From positions 27,923,313 to 27,987,312 of the forward strand of contig OX388312.1 of assembly GCA_947579605.1 (NCBI GenBank): DNA of 64,000 nt. The letters are read 5' to 3'. The translations under genes were made by a program, and so were the position numbers. Within the stretch, counting starts at the first letter, position 1. Each line of letters starts with the position of its first letter. This document shows positions 9,747 through 20,990 of this stretch, in pieces. The notes beneath the pieces are model-generated. The model was not told the origin of the DNA. It saw nothing but the letters and a program-made list of their open reading frames with translations, and did no database searches. This stretch comes from Athripsodes cinereus (Eukaryota > Arthropoda > Insecta > Trichoptera > Leptoceridae).

Positions 9747-11200
9747 TTTATTTATTTATAGAAATATATACGGCAAGAAGCCTTTTACATGTTTACACAA
9801 ATTTTAAAAAAATACAAAGACGTAATAAAAACAGGCTTCACATATCTGACACAAACACACTTCATACGCACCATGACGTAATTGATTTACAATAAGACTT
9901 TATGGAATAATATCTACAAAAATAAGAAATCTATTCTATTCTATTTTTCTCAAGGCCATCCACTCGTTTGCGAGTGATTTAGGCCAATATGGAACAACGG
10001 GTTTTTAACATTGATATATGTATTAAAAAAACAAAAAAAAAACAACAATGAGGTGTTTCACAGCAAAATGAACCTTAATACAAAGACGGGGTAGCAAATA
10101 ATAATGACAATACTTCATTCGATGCATCGCACAGCTGTTGTTTACAATAACACACAGCTACCTATTATAACTAATTATACCTATTCTAATTCAATAACAA
10201 GGTGACTCGAAAAGTTAAATATTTTTATTATTTACTTTGAGGAATTTTGTCATACATTTATACACCTCTATTGAGTTCAATGATAGTAAAAATTGCACAT
10301 TGAGGGGGTATGTAATGCATTCCTCCACGAGATTATCTATGAATTCTGATCTGTCATATTTGGGGCACTCAAAAAATACATGGTCCAGAGAATCCTCATT
10401 GGTACCACATTCGCACTCAGGGGAGGGGAAAACTCCGATCCTTGCTAAGTGGGTGGCAACCAAACAATGTCCGATTCGCAATCTGGAAATGAGGGAAATG
10501 TCCAATTTTGATTGTCTCTCAATTTCAAACCACGGACGCCATGGAATCTTTTTTTGTATGTTTTTATGGAACATTCCGGTTGCTGATATTTGCCAATAAC
10601 TTTGCCACTCCGACCTTATGAGATTCATGATGGTGGGTAAGAAATCGTCCGTGGGTTGGAAAATGCGTTAGGCAAGCACCCGCCTGTGCAGGCCAATTTT
10701 GCCAGGCGGTCAACGGCTTCGTTTCCGGATATTCCAATATGAGACGGGATCCAACAGAAAACAATATCATATCCCATGCATGAGGCATAGAATGCAAGAT
10801 GTCGGATTTCAAATACTATACTGTTGCTACACTTTTTCGCATTAGATTTAAGGTTTTGAAGAAGTGAAAGTGAGTCAGTGTATATTACTGAAAATCTTAT
10901 TTTTAGATGGATGATTTTTAGCAGTGCCTCTTTCATTGCTATGCATTCTGCGGTAAATATTGAAGAGAGCATGGGAATTTTGAAAATCCCTTCCAAATGA
11001 AGTGATGGAATATAAAAAGCAGAGCCACAACCTTGGGAACACTTGGATCCGTCAGTGAATATAGCCACGTGATTTGGCCATCTCTCTTCAGTAGTCGACA
11101 TGAATATTTGGTTATTACTATTATGGTTTTGAGATGAATATGATTTGAAAATGCCTATTGACTCCTCAATCTGAAGAGGAAAAGATAGAGCTTAATAAGA
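9747..11200 (-). mobile_element. RNase H-bearing LINE, 3' part
   Basis: A minus-strand LINE fragment whose 3' end (plus coordinates 9747-9800) has a TAAATAAATAAA-type tail preceded by AAAAGGCTTCTTGCC. Similar AAAGGCTT...AATAAATAAA endings recur at about 40970-41025, 43705-43765 and 59535-59580, so other 3' ends of this or a related family are scattered through the window. The 3' UTR spans about 9750-10210. Confidence 0.7.
10215..11190 (-). pseudogene. RNase H and CCHC tail of a LINE polyprotein, frameshifted
   Basis: The upstream frame (11190 down to 10625) is an RNase H domain: AIFTDGSKCSQG holds the first catalytic Asp, AECIAMKEAL the Glu, YTDSLSLL the second Asp, and WIPSHIGISGNEAVDRLAK the last conserved stretch. 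A frameshift at about 10625, where the stop overlaps an ATG (ATGA), moves the reading into 10628-10215. That part has SRLRIGHCLVATHLARIG and CECGTNEDSLDHVFFECP, the Cys/His tail seen in I/R1/LOA-group LINEs. The reverse transcriptase is missing. Confidence 0.75.
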
Positions 11201-11269
11201 AATCTCTCTATACTGTTACGTCGACTCCCACAAATGTACTGCTCGTGTAAGAAATATATAATAAAAAAA

Positions 11270-11490
11270 CTAGCGGTCCGCACCGGCTTCGCAAGGGTAG
11301 ATAGGTATTTAAAAAAATAATTTAGTTTTAGTAAGGATCCCTATTTTTTTTTTAAATAATATATAGCCTATGTCACCCAAGGATAGCGTAGCTTTCGAAG
11401 ATTGAAAGAATTTTTCAAATCGGTTCAGTAGTTTCGGAGCCTATTCAATGCAAACAATAAAATATTTCCTCTTTATAATATTAGTATAGA
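11270..11490 (-). mobile_element. Small non-autonomous Helitron, complete (221 bp)
   Basis: Read on the minus strand it starts TCTATACTAATATTATAAAG and ends in a GC-rich stem (GCGAAGCCGGTGCGGACCG) followed by CTAG. Outside the ends are A on the 5' side and T on the 3' side, the A/T insertion site of Helitrons. There is no terminal inverted repeat, target duplication or gene. Confidence 0.85.
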
Positions 11491-11605
11491 TAAGTATGGG
11501 TGAACTAGAGATGCATGTTTATGTTTTTTTTTATTTTCATTGACTGGTTTTATTATAATAATTATGTGTTGTATACATTTGCAATATCTCTGTTTGAGTG
11601 GTTGA

Positions 11606-11735
11606 GAAAAAAGAACCGACGTGCGTGTATGAGAAATTGTATGAATGGGGAGGAAGCGAAGGAAGTGTGTAAAGATAGATCTGTGTGGCGTTCCGTTCTC
11701 TCTGCCTACCCCACTTGGGACACGGCGTGAGGGTA
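11606..11735 (+). mobile_element. RTE family A, 3' end fragment
   Basis: Encodes NRRACMRNCMNGEEAKEVCKD then WRSVLSAYPTWDTA before a stop, matching the end of the 3555-4250 copy, followed by a TATAGAATAG-type tail. Confidence 0.8.
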
Positions 11736-11739
11736 TTGT

Positions 11740-12170
11740 ATAGAATAGTATAGATTGTTAAATAGAACAAAATAAAATGCACAACACTACCATATATTTA
11801 TTTTCGTATCTTTTCAACATTGATACAACTCATAACTTTTTGTATTTCATTCAAAGGTTGCATAACAATTACATCTGCTCTGTAATCTGTAATAATGTAG
11901 GTACCTACCAATTAACACAAGATTAAGTTTTATTTTACGAGATTTAAATATAATAAATAAAGTATATTATTATGATCCAATTTCTCTTTGTTGAAATGTT
12001 TTGTGGTTAATAAATAAAACCAACAATAATATTTGTTTTGTAAATTCAATTTATAAAACTGTTCCTATTTAAATGAAGTGCCTGTTAATAAATACCCTGC
12101 ATTCCTTTTTTGTATTTGTCTGATATTTGGTCATTTCTTTAATGTGGTGTTCACAAGAATTGTATATCAA
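11740..12170. other. AT-rich non-coding DNA
   Basis: No coding frame, repeat or known element recognised. Confidence 0.45.
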
Positions 12171-12175
12171 GCATA

Positions 12176-12539
12176 CTTTTGAACCACTCTAGATTTATCA
12201 TTCTAGTTAATTATACTCACCGATAGCCAACCTATTTCCATAAGCATTAACTAGGTAGGTATGTTGTATATGATACATACATATACATATGTGAACTTCC
12301 TTTGAGAGTATGTGACAGAGAGTTTCAATGCTTATGAATCGACTCAAGGCTTGGTTAAGAGTTGGTACTCTTTAAATCCCCGGGTAACATTCTCAATCCC
12401 TCTGCATTATGCTCATCACATGTCTCAGAAATTTATGAAGTTGTATACATAGTTCAACTCAATATTTTTCCATGCGTCGATTTAAGATTTTTATACATTT
12501 TCATACAACTGGAATGATTAATCTAGAGTGGTTCAAAAA
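12176..12539. mobile_element. TA-flanked MITE (364 bp)
   Basis: The left end TTTTGAACCACTCTAGATT with ATCATTC matches the inverted right end (12507-12538) over about 30 bp with few mismatches. TA flanks both ends (12174-12175 and 12540-12541), suggesting mobilisation by a Tc1/mariner transposase. No coding capacity. Confidence 0.75.
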
Positions 12540-12589
12540 TATGATTAACATCTACACTTCTTAATAAGTAAAACCCAGTCACCGACATC

Positions 12590-12756
12590 TTTTTTAAAGA
12601 TATATCTGGGTTAATAACCCAATATACAACCTTATACACCTTTCACAGTAAGCTAAAAGCTTGTATCGTGAAAGGGGAGTTTGCCTGCATCTGGGATCGA
12701 ACTACGGACCTCCTGTTAACGAGGCCGAGACTCTACCTCCAGGCTACCGACGAACT
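12590..12756 (-). mobile_element. tRNA-derived SINE, copy 1
   Basis: On the minus strand it starts GAGTTCGTCGGTAGCCTGGAG, with an A-box-like TAGCCTGGAGG (12737-12747) and a B-box AGTTCGATCCC (12692-12702). It continues CCCCTTTCACGATACAAGC and a GGGTT...AACCCAGATATA foldback end. These internal pol III boxes and the matches to four other loci in this window define the family. Confidence 0.8.
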
Positions 12757-12769
12757 CAAATTGTATGTC

Positions 12770-13390
12770 AATTTTAGACAAAACCAATTATTTATTTTAT
12801 AGGCATTTGGTGCTTTTTTGAATTTGTGAAAAGTTCGCCACTAATGTGGGTAGATAGTTAGACTTGTATTAAATTATTTCGTGAAAGATCAAAGTTAAAA
12901 ATACGTATACAGATTTACCAATTCCAAGTTCTACTTTGTTTTATTGAAAAGAAATATTACATGTAGTTCTAATTAATATTATTCAATTTATATTAAAATA
13001 ATGTCTGCAAAATTATTCATTGCATCATAATATTATATTATAGATAAGTGACCTTTTTGTATTACGAATACAAAGGGATATAAAGAAATAATATTAAGTT
13101 GGCTTCTAATTTGATTGCTAAGTACTAAGTTTAATCAGTTTCTATTAACGAATGCTTTGTTTGAGTATTAAAAAATCTATTATTTGTGTAATTATTAAAT
13201 AAACTCTGTAGTTTGTACGAGTAATATTCATTACCTACTTGTAATATTGTTAAAAAATTTGTAAAATTGTTTGTATCATAAAACTTACTTCATTTATTGG
13301 TCCTATTTTTTTTAAATGTTTGACGCTAGTAAAATATAATTCCTTTATTTCGAGTATGACAAAAGTATTGGTTGACTTGAGGAAAACTTA
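12770..13390. other. AT-rich non-coding DNA
   Basis: Nothing recognisable; no long frame and no repeat shared with the rest of the window. Confidence 0.4.
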
Positions 13391-13394
13391 TTTC

Positions 13395-13541
13395 TCGGGT
13401 TAGTTGGAAGACATCGCATTTTAGCGATAAACTCGACCACTGTACATTGAATTGTATAACTGATATTTTAATGACACTGTTTTATTTTGGAATATTGTAA
13501 CCAATGTACAGTGAAGAATAAAATAAATAAATAAATTTCCA
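13395..13541 (+). mobile_element. LINE 3'-end remnant with AATAAATAAAT tail
   Basis: The text GGAAGACATCGCATTTTAGCG, then ACTGTACATTG, and a terminal AATAAATAAATAAAT resembles 3' ends of Jockey/CR1-type LINEs in Lepidoptera. A similar start (GAAAGACACCGCATTTTAGAG) is at about 40476. Family assignment rests on memory of such tails. Confidence 0.5.
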
Positions 13542-13544
13542 TTT

Positions 13545-16500
13545 TGGGCTTGAATGAATGCTTGTGCACTTACATATTTCTTTGGTCAGCATTGCTAAAA
13601 AATCCTCTCAAAGGAATATTGAAAATGTGTGGCTTCCGACCACTTCAGTCAACAATTGTAAGTTTGGCAATGTTCAACATAAATTATTTAAATTATTATA
13701 ATCTTGCTTGTACAAGTTTTTTTTATCCTGATCTGTCTACATAATGAGACTGTTAATTGATTCATGAGTTATAATATCACTTATATTAACAATTGTTATA
13801 ATTAATACAACGTTTATACGCATGTTCTTTAATAATGATGCATTTAAAATGTCATTAAATAAAACTTCCGCAAATTGCATTAAGTCTTAATACATAACTT
13901 TTCTTATATCACTACGCAGTTGACATGACTGTATCAACAAAAAGATTAAAGTTCGATAAAGATTAAAGCAGACATGCTTTTATCAAATTAATTATTAAAC
14001 AATAAATTAATAGCCATCATTTTAATTGTCTCCTACCTTTTCAGTAAGTCTTAAGTAATCTGAAACAAACTTGCATTCGTAAATCATCACGTATAAGGCA
14101 TATTTATATCACCTTTAATTCCGTAGCTTTGAAATAAACTTTTGTTTATAATACTGCTTCTGAACATCTTATATTAATAGCATGGAAAGGACAACCTTTA
14201 TGTCCATATATTTCATTCGCTGACTATCCTTTTTGTGACAGATGCTGTGATGGTATAAATAGAAATAAATATCTAAATGCCTTGAGATTCTCGAATTGTC
14301 AAGCAAAAGGCTCGGAGAATTCATCCCGTTGCCAATATTATTTGGTGTTATTTTATATATGTAAGCTAGAAGAGCATATCCTTGATTCTTCAGCCAGGAA
14401 GGCATTTGAGTTGAGCTCAAATCACTCGATGGAAAGGTGGTCCTGAACTGGGTTTGCTTTCTAGATAATCTTTTTCCATATTTTAGTTCTGTTTTTAGCT
14501 ACTTTGATACTCTTTCAAACTATCAGCTCTCCTGTCTTTGTAGGGTAAAAGGCTTAATATGATACAATGGACCAAGTCTACCACCGAATTCAGAACTATA
14601 CATTCTTTTAGAAGCCTGAATACTTTTTTTATTTCTTTATCGATCATTACACCATTCCATCAAATATCAAATAATGTAAACTGTCAACTACAATGTAAAA
14701 TATCAACGATACTTACTTTACTTTTCGTATGGCCCGGTGTTGATGAATCTTAACCCATGTGGGCTGCGTCATGTCCTCTACAGTCTTAACGATAATACAA
14801 TGTAAAAAACTTTGTTTTTTTTTTGTTTCATCTATTTATGTTGTGCTGTTCTGTGCTGTGCAACATCATAACTGATCATGTTGTAATTTATTTATAAATT
14901 TAATGACATAAGTTACATACAATTAAAAAATAATAATAAATATTATAAAACACTCATAATTCACGTAGATAAATACATATCTATTATATACATACATTAT
15001 AATTGCACGCGTGAGCGTAAAAAGTTAAAAACATTTAATCATGTCCTACAATATTAATAATCTGAAGTATAAAATATAAACACGTGTTTAGAAACATTTA
15101 TACAAAGTGCATGTAGAAGACATGTGCTTCTGTGGCATACACTCAACAGTTAATTAACAACACGTTTTTGTATGTAGGTATTAAGATCAATATTTAAATC
15201 TAATAAGCTCATGTAAATATAAATAATTTAGCAGCATTAAAAACCATATTAAGAATGAAGCATTATGAACGCATAAGTTATTTAATAATTCATAATAAAA
15301 TCGATCAGATACGAAAGATCTCAATTGGATAACAATTTTTACACAATGTAACATTTTGCAAAATCCAATTGGTAGAAGTGAGAGAGGCCCCCCAACGCTT
15401 TCGAATAAGCTTTAGGCTGGCTCAGGTGATCACTTTTGGTTCCAAAGACAAATTCGAGCCTTTTAACTGTCACAATATTAGGTCCATCAGTCGTGGAAAT
15501 TTTATTACAAACTAGTAAAAGATATCATTTTTATTTCAGGAGCTATCCTATTTTAATCTCAAGCAGATCAAGATCTCCCATCTAAATGCCCCCAAACGAC
15601 AGATTTTGTTCAGATATGGTACACTTAGAGAAAATTAATAAGAAAATAATTTAATTTCATAGTCTACTCGTTCCTATTAACATATCTTATTTCATAATGT
15701 CTCTTTTGTGAGATAACCTTCACTTACTTCACTTAAGAAGGAGTTACGCTTAATTGTGTTCTAAGCACTAGGCACATGTAGCACCAACATAATATGTCTC
15801 TGGACTCTTCGTCTCCGTTTGATGACAGAAAGTACAATATCACTCAGGTTTATCAGCTTAAATCCTATTAACAAATTTGTGAGGCCATTTCGAATACATA
15901 ATATGTACCATGTCTTCTGTGTTGTCACGCGCTTGTGGAACAGAAAGTCTTGTGGACAGTACAAAGGTAAACAATTAAGACGAAGTCATATACATTTTTG
16001 TTCACGAGATATTGTATACTCCTAAAATGCGCTTAAAATAACTCGTTTAACATTACGATCTCGGAGGTTATTAAACCGAAGAAAATTGACTATATTATGA
16101 TTTATTGTCCAAATCCGATAACACAGATTTAAATACAAGAAGCACCTACTGATTTCTTTCATTCTTACTAATACTAATACAAAATGAAGATACATATACA
16201 TATACCTAATAATCTTTACTTCCGTAAAAAAAATAATTAAGAACTATTCTTACGTGATCTGTTGCGCATAGCGTAATAGAAAAGAACTATTATTTTGCAA
16301 ATGTAGGTCGCAGTTAAAAAAAACTTCAATTGGAGCTAATCCCTAGTTATCACGGCCTTAAAACGATGATTTTTTTTACTGTTCATTCGTATCATCTTCT
16401 TTGATACCCATCATTGATTCGTTTTATCATTGATTATATTAAATGCACTCTGAATAATTTGTTCTCTTTCTCGACATAAAGAATGAATTTATAAAATTAA

Positions 16501-16828
16501 ACGCTTGATTGACAAAGAAAATGATATTTAGTTGTCTGAATACAAGATAATACAGTATTATACTGCCCCTGCTTTTGCTCTTGCTGCTTTTGTTTTTAAG
16601 CTCTTTTTGAATTTGACGTTATGTACTTGTTGTACTGGTAATGTATAGAGTCTTAATTGGTTCATATATTGTAAGATATTAAAATTATTGTTATTACATA
16701 TTGCAAGATAAACTGTATGACTCTTATGCAATTGAATAAGAATATTAAAAAAATAAAAATTATGCGATGACCGATTTCAGCATGAAAAGAGACAGTGTAT
16801 TCATATTTCTTTAATATTGTCGTCCAAC
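13545..16828. other. Longest stretch without recognisable elements
   Basis: About 3.3 kb of AT-rich DNA. The short frames (e.g. minus 14169-14420, plus 14559-14753) show no domain and no codon-like pattern. Apart from the repeat at 15335-15450 I see nothing. It could be old intergenic or intronic DNA. Confidence 0.45.
15335..15450 (-). repeat. Dispersed repeat shared with 18460-18556
   Basis: ACACAATGTAACATTTTGC, AGAAGTGAGAGAGG, CCAACGCTT and TAGGCTGGCTCAGGTGATCAC follow each other here. They recur in inverse orientation inside the element at 17631-18700. An isolated fragment of that element family. Confidence 0.6.
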
Positions 16829-16950
16829 TTGGTGGAAGTTCATATTAAGTTAATAAAAATAAAATACTACAATTTAGCTCTTCCACAGTGACTTTATTAA
16901 ACGCGATCCGGCTTTCTAGAGCTTTTGCTCTTATCATTAGACTAACGTGA
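16829..16950. repeat. Single-arm copy of the 34.5-kb foldback family
   Basis: TTGGTGGAAGTTCATATTAA, then a weakly matching spacer, then ATCCGGCTTTCTAGAGCTT and a CTTATCATTAGAC end, parallel 34468-34590. Only one arm of the hairpin is present. Confidence 0.55.
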
Positions 16951-17629
16951 AATCTTTACATTCGAAATTAACGAAAATGAGTGGAAGACCAATTTCGTAA
17001 TACGTCACATTTTAATCAAATTTGTGACAATTACAAGTGCTTTTAAAATAAATAAAAATAATAGGCGCCCTTGAGACGGTCTAAGAACTGTTAAACGGCT
17101 TCAAAACAAAATCATCCAGAATCATCGTGTCAATTTAAAAAATAGTTGTCTTTAAAATATCCAGAAAGTTTTCTCTCTATCTTAAAAAAAAGGATGCACA
17201 CTCAAAAATTACAAATAATGAATTTATGAGGAGTAACTGTATGTTTTTTATTTATTTTTATAAAGTAATGTAGGTTGATTGATTTCATTTAAAAAGTTTC
17301 ATGTCAAGTAATCAATCATTGTTTGATTTTAAACAAAAATACTAAAGGTGGCTACTTGTTGAACTAAAGTTTATTTTCATTGTAATCAAATTTACAATAA
17401 CGTTAAATAAAACTTATTGTGAATAAAAAAATGTTTGTATTGTTACCGGAAACCTACATAAATGTACCGTCATAAAAAAATAGGCATCCAAGAAAGGTCT
17501 TGATTTATTTCTTCAATTAGCAAAAATACCAGCAATTATTTGAGATACGATAATAATATGTACTATGCATTTACATAATATTGAAGAAGTTCAATGCTAG
17601 AATATTAATATTGTACCCAAAAGGTGCTA
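16951..17629. other. AT-rich non-coding DNA
   Basis: No feature recognised. Confidence 0.4.
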
Positions 17630-17630
17630 A

Positions 17631-18700
17631 TGTGGTGTTCGCTTGGCGAATATCGCCAGGACACCAAAATATCGTCAGCCATTTAACCTGTGAACAAAAT
17701 GACAGTTAGTCTGAAACGATAAAAACAAGTAAAAACGATATAGTCTCAAGTTGACCACCTTTCAACTTTTTTCTTTGGTAGACCGATTCGCGCATGCGTA
17801 GATGTGTCTATGGTAAAAACTATATAACCTATAAATTTTATATTGTTTCCCACTTGTGATCTTTGTTGTTGGTTTGTGGCGTTTGTTTCCTTTATTAAAA
17901 GGTGCCTTATAACCTCTACTATAACATTTTCAACTAATAAAAATCACTTCGCAATCTCCATCTCGACGTCCGCCATTTTGAAAACAACGTTGAAATCAAA
18001 GCGCATCTGGCAGATTGTATCTATATCTGTGGACAATGTGAACACGTGTTTAGAATATTTACGAATATTTTTCAATTGTTTAACCGGATTTGGGTGCAGA
18101 TGACAAAACCAATCAGAAACCTCGATTGGAGAACCATGTCTACACAATGTTGCATTGTGTAGACATGGGTCTCCAATCGAGGTTTCTGATTGGTTTTTTT
18201 CATCTGCACCCAAATCCGGTTAAACAATAAAAAAATTAGTAAATACTCTAAACATTTGTTGCTGACTGGTAGAACTAGCAGCCGATAAAGTATTGAACTT
18301 AATTGTTCCGGCGCCATTTAGACGGGAGATCGCGATCCATTTGAGATCTGAAAAATGAGATCCCAAAAAGATGATTGCTTCTAAGGTTTGCATAAAGCGT
18401 CTCTCGATTGGTGGACCTTAAATTGTGACAGTGAGAATGGTGGAATTGGTGAATGTTGTCCATGGACACCGAAAGTGATCACTTAAGCCAGCCTAGAGCC
18501 AATTCGTAAGCGTTGGGACACCTTCCTCACTTCTTCCGATTAGATTTTACACAATGTTGCATTGTGTAGACATGGTTCTTCAATCGAGGTTTCTGATTGA
18601 CTATGTGAACACGTTTGACGATCAATGAACAACCGACGGATTTTGGTTTTTTATGCAGGCGAAATTCGCCCGACGATATTCGTCAAATGTGAACACCACA
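17631..18700. mobile_element. Non-autonomous TIR element, about 1.07 kb
   Basis: The left end TGTGGTGTTCGCTTGGCGAA, continuing TATCGCCAGGAC, has an inverted counterpart at 18657-18700 (GACGATATTCGTCAAATGTG then AACACCACA). I could not find a convincing target duplication, so the superfamily is open. The interior holds a large palindrome (18075-18228) and a partial repeat of its core at 18547-18600. A fragment lies at 15335-15450. Confidence 0.6.
18075..18228. repeat. Near-perfect 154-bp palindrome
   Basis: Arms of about 75 nt centred on 18151 (loop TTG) are complementary with a few mismatches; the outer arms begin ATTGTTTAACCGGATTTGGG. Transcribed RNA would fold into a long hairpin. The matching frames on the two strands here are produced by the symmetry, not by genes. 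Confidence 0.9.
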
Positions 18701-18702
18701 TA

Positions 18703-19090
18703 TGAAAATACACAGTAGACGATGTCGTTGTTTTGTTTGTTACGGTATGTTACTGCCTATGGGGACGACATGTTTTACTGCACGTAAGTATTTATGGTAC
18801 CTTTAAACCTTTAATACTATGTTATTAATGTCAACTTTCATATAGATGTGATTAATAAAATTAACAGTAAAGAGATATTTTGAAAAGTTACCACAAATTG
18901 CTCAAAGAAATTTACAATAGATTCAAAGTGCAAATAAATTACGGTGCTTAGTGTTGAATGTAATTATTAGATTTAAAGTTATTTTGTTCACTCGGAATAA
19001 TAATAATATGTTCGCTAAAAATTAACAATGCAATGCATAATTTTTTACAAACACACAATAAGATATGACGATAGTTCCCTAATTAAGAGT
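18703..19090. other. AT-rich non-coding DNA
   Basis: No coding or repeat signal recognised. Confidence 0.4.
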
Positions 19091-19093
19091 GTC

Positions 19094-19262
19094 TGGACAG
19101 TTGGCGGCTTTTGAGATGTGGTGCTACAGACGCATGCTGAAGATCCATTGGTCGGAACACGTCGAAAACGAAGAAGTGTTAACTCCTTAAAAGAATCAGC
19201 CAACAACGAGCTAACTGGATTGGCCACATCAGGCATCCAGGACTGCTTATCCCTAGTGCGGA
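19094..19262 (+). mobile_element. RTE family B fragment
   Basis: Encodes, with a deletion and frameshift, pieces of FEMWCYRRMLKIHWSEHVEN and QQRANWIGHIRHPGL, as in the fuller copy at 46995-47475. The family-B match ends near 19262. Confidence 0.8.
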
Positions 19263-19284
19263 GAACGGCTATGCTCAGATACCG

Positions 19285-20095
19285 CGAGATAAGTATGGGG
19301 AACAAATTATTTGTTCGGCTATTAATCCATTTGTTTGGCAAGAAAAAATCAGCATTTAAGTCATTTGCACAGCAAACAATGTTTTCAACGGCAATAAATA
19401 AAAAATAAGCGCAACACTTGTTTTACAAACAAACATGGTTATATCGGCAAATTAACAAATTTTAACAGCTTAATAAATACTCGCACAACAAAATAATTAA
19501 TTGACCAGCAGAATCGTTATTTGAGCAGCAGAATTATTATTTGAGCAGCAGAATTATTATTTGACCGGCAGAAAATATTAAATAAACAATATTTTTCACA
19601 CACCGATTTACCTTCGGATCCACATGAAGTTTTTGTGATTTCATACCATCATACAAATTAATGATGACTACGAAAATAGCGCCAGTTTCCGCTTTGCTAT
19701 ATTAATGAAATATCTAACTGAAATGACGAAAAACGCTAGTGTCGCTCATTCAGATGCTACATATAAAATCACATAAAATGATGCTACATACAAAGATTCA
19801 TTATTTGAACCAGATTAAAAATTTGGCTTTCACAAGTTTAATTAAAATTAACTCACGGTTTGCTGCTCATTTATTTATTTTGCTGGACAAATAATCATTA
19901 TGCCGGTCAAATAATAATTTTGCCGGCCGATTAAATTTAGAGTTTTACAATATCATATTATTTGCAATAGAAATATAATATTCTCGCTGGGCATAAGTAG
20001 CATATCAATATGATATATTTGTCGGCAGAATACATTTTTCTGCTGAACATAACATCAATATTATGCTGATCGTTTAAATGATAGCCATAAGTATG
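19285..20095. repeat. Field of short TTATTTGANCAGCAGAA motifs in both orientations
   Basis: About a dozen copies of a core TTATTTG(A/T)(C/G)C(A/G)GCAGAA occur: direct at 19496-19575 (four in a row, 22-bp spacing), inverted around 19860-19925, plus looser ones at 19302, 19325, 19361, 20021 and 20036. The opposite clusters suggest subterminal regions of a DNA transposon. No long terminal inverted repeat was found. Confidence 0.6.
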
Positions 20096-20099
20096 CATG

Positions 20100-20635
20100 T
20101 TTTTTTGACTATAGTCGCTTCGCCCCTCGTATGATTAAGATCAATACAAGATTAAGATCGTATTTAGATTACGTCAAAAGTAACCCTGCTGTTTTATAGT
20201 AGTTTTTTAGCAGTCCTGTCCTTATAATGTGATTTAATGAATATTTTATGAACCTTACAAACATAGATATTTAGAATAAATTATCTTGGGGTAAAAGGAT
20301 ACGTTGATGTCCTAGATTTTCGTTGACGATTATACTTGGACCACATATTTTAAAAGGATGGACTCGATCGGCGTGCTGAATAAGAGAAATTAATGATTTT
20401 ATTTTCCGTATCATTCTCGTACTTAATTATCCTACAACGCAGTTAAAAATACTATTAACACTTTGTGACGCACGTTTGCGAAAATTTCGTCACGATGAAG
20501 ATTTTTTTGAAACTTGTCGAATGTTCGATTATTCAATATATTTCATTTACAGTGGTTATAATTTATGTACAATTTTGTGGAGCAACCGACAAATAATAAT
20601 TAGTTATCCTCTCCTTTCTAAAAGCTTTTGATTGT
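20100..20635. other. Non-coding DNA
   Basis: No recognisable feature. Confidence 0.4.
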
Positions 20636-20639
20636 GCTG

Positions 20640-20990
20640 TAAAATGCAGGTGTTTGAAAAGGATATTTTATAACATAAATTCAGCGATGTGACTTGGCAC
20701 CCGTCCTGAATGTCTAATATTTATATTGACATGAAGAGAACGACTGGCATTTTTATTTCATGCACTGTGGGCCTAGTCAAAACACATTTAAGCGTTACGT
20801 TTTCGTTCAAACGCGGACGACGTTGCGAGAACGCGTCAATTTTCGGAGCTAAAATACACAAGTAGCTCCAAAAATTGATGCGTTACCGCAACCTCGTCTT
20901 GTTTGAACGAAAACTTAACGCTTAAATGTGTTTTGACTAGGCCTACTGGTCTGCTGGCTATCTCACTTGTGAGTAATTTATTGATGGTAA
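20640..20990 (+). repeat. Snapback-family copy, split by a foldback MITE
   Basis: TGCAGGTGTTTGAAAA, then CACCCGTCCTGAATGTC, CATGCACTG and, after the MITE, GTCTGCTGGCTATCTCACTTG match the order of blocks at 40150-40310. The MITE at 20768-20945 interrupts the sequence at CTG. Confidence 0.7.
20768..20945. mobile_element. Foldback MITE with CTG target duplication, copy 1 (178 bp)
   Basis: Almost the whole element is two arms of about 80 nt: TGGGCCTAGTCAAAACACAT and onward, mirrored at the right end. CTG lies immediately outside both ends (20765-20767 and 20946-20948). Joining the flanks with one CTG restores the repeat family seen at 40150-40310. It has no coding capacity. Copy 2 is at 55389-55594. 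Confidence 0.85.

Noticed and set aside
17843..18317. Frames on both strands with matching peptides
   Set aside because: They mirror each other because of the 154-bp palindrome.
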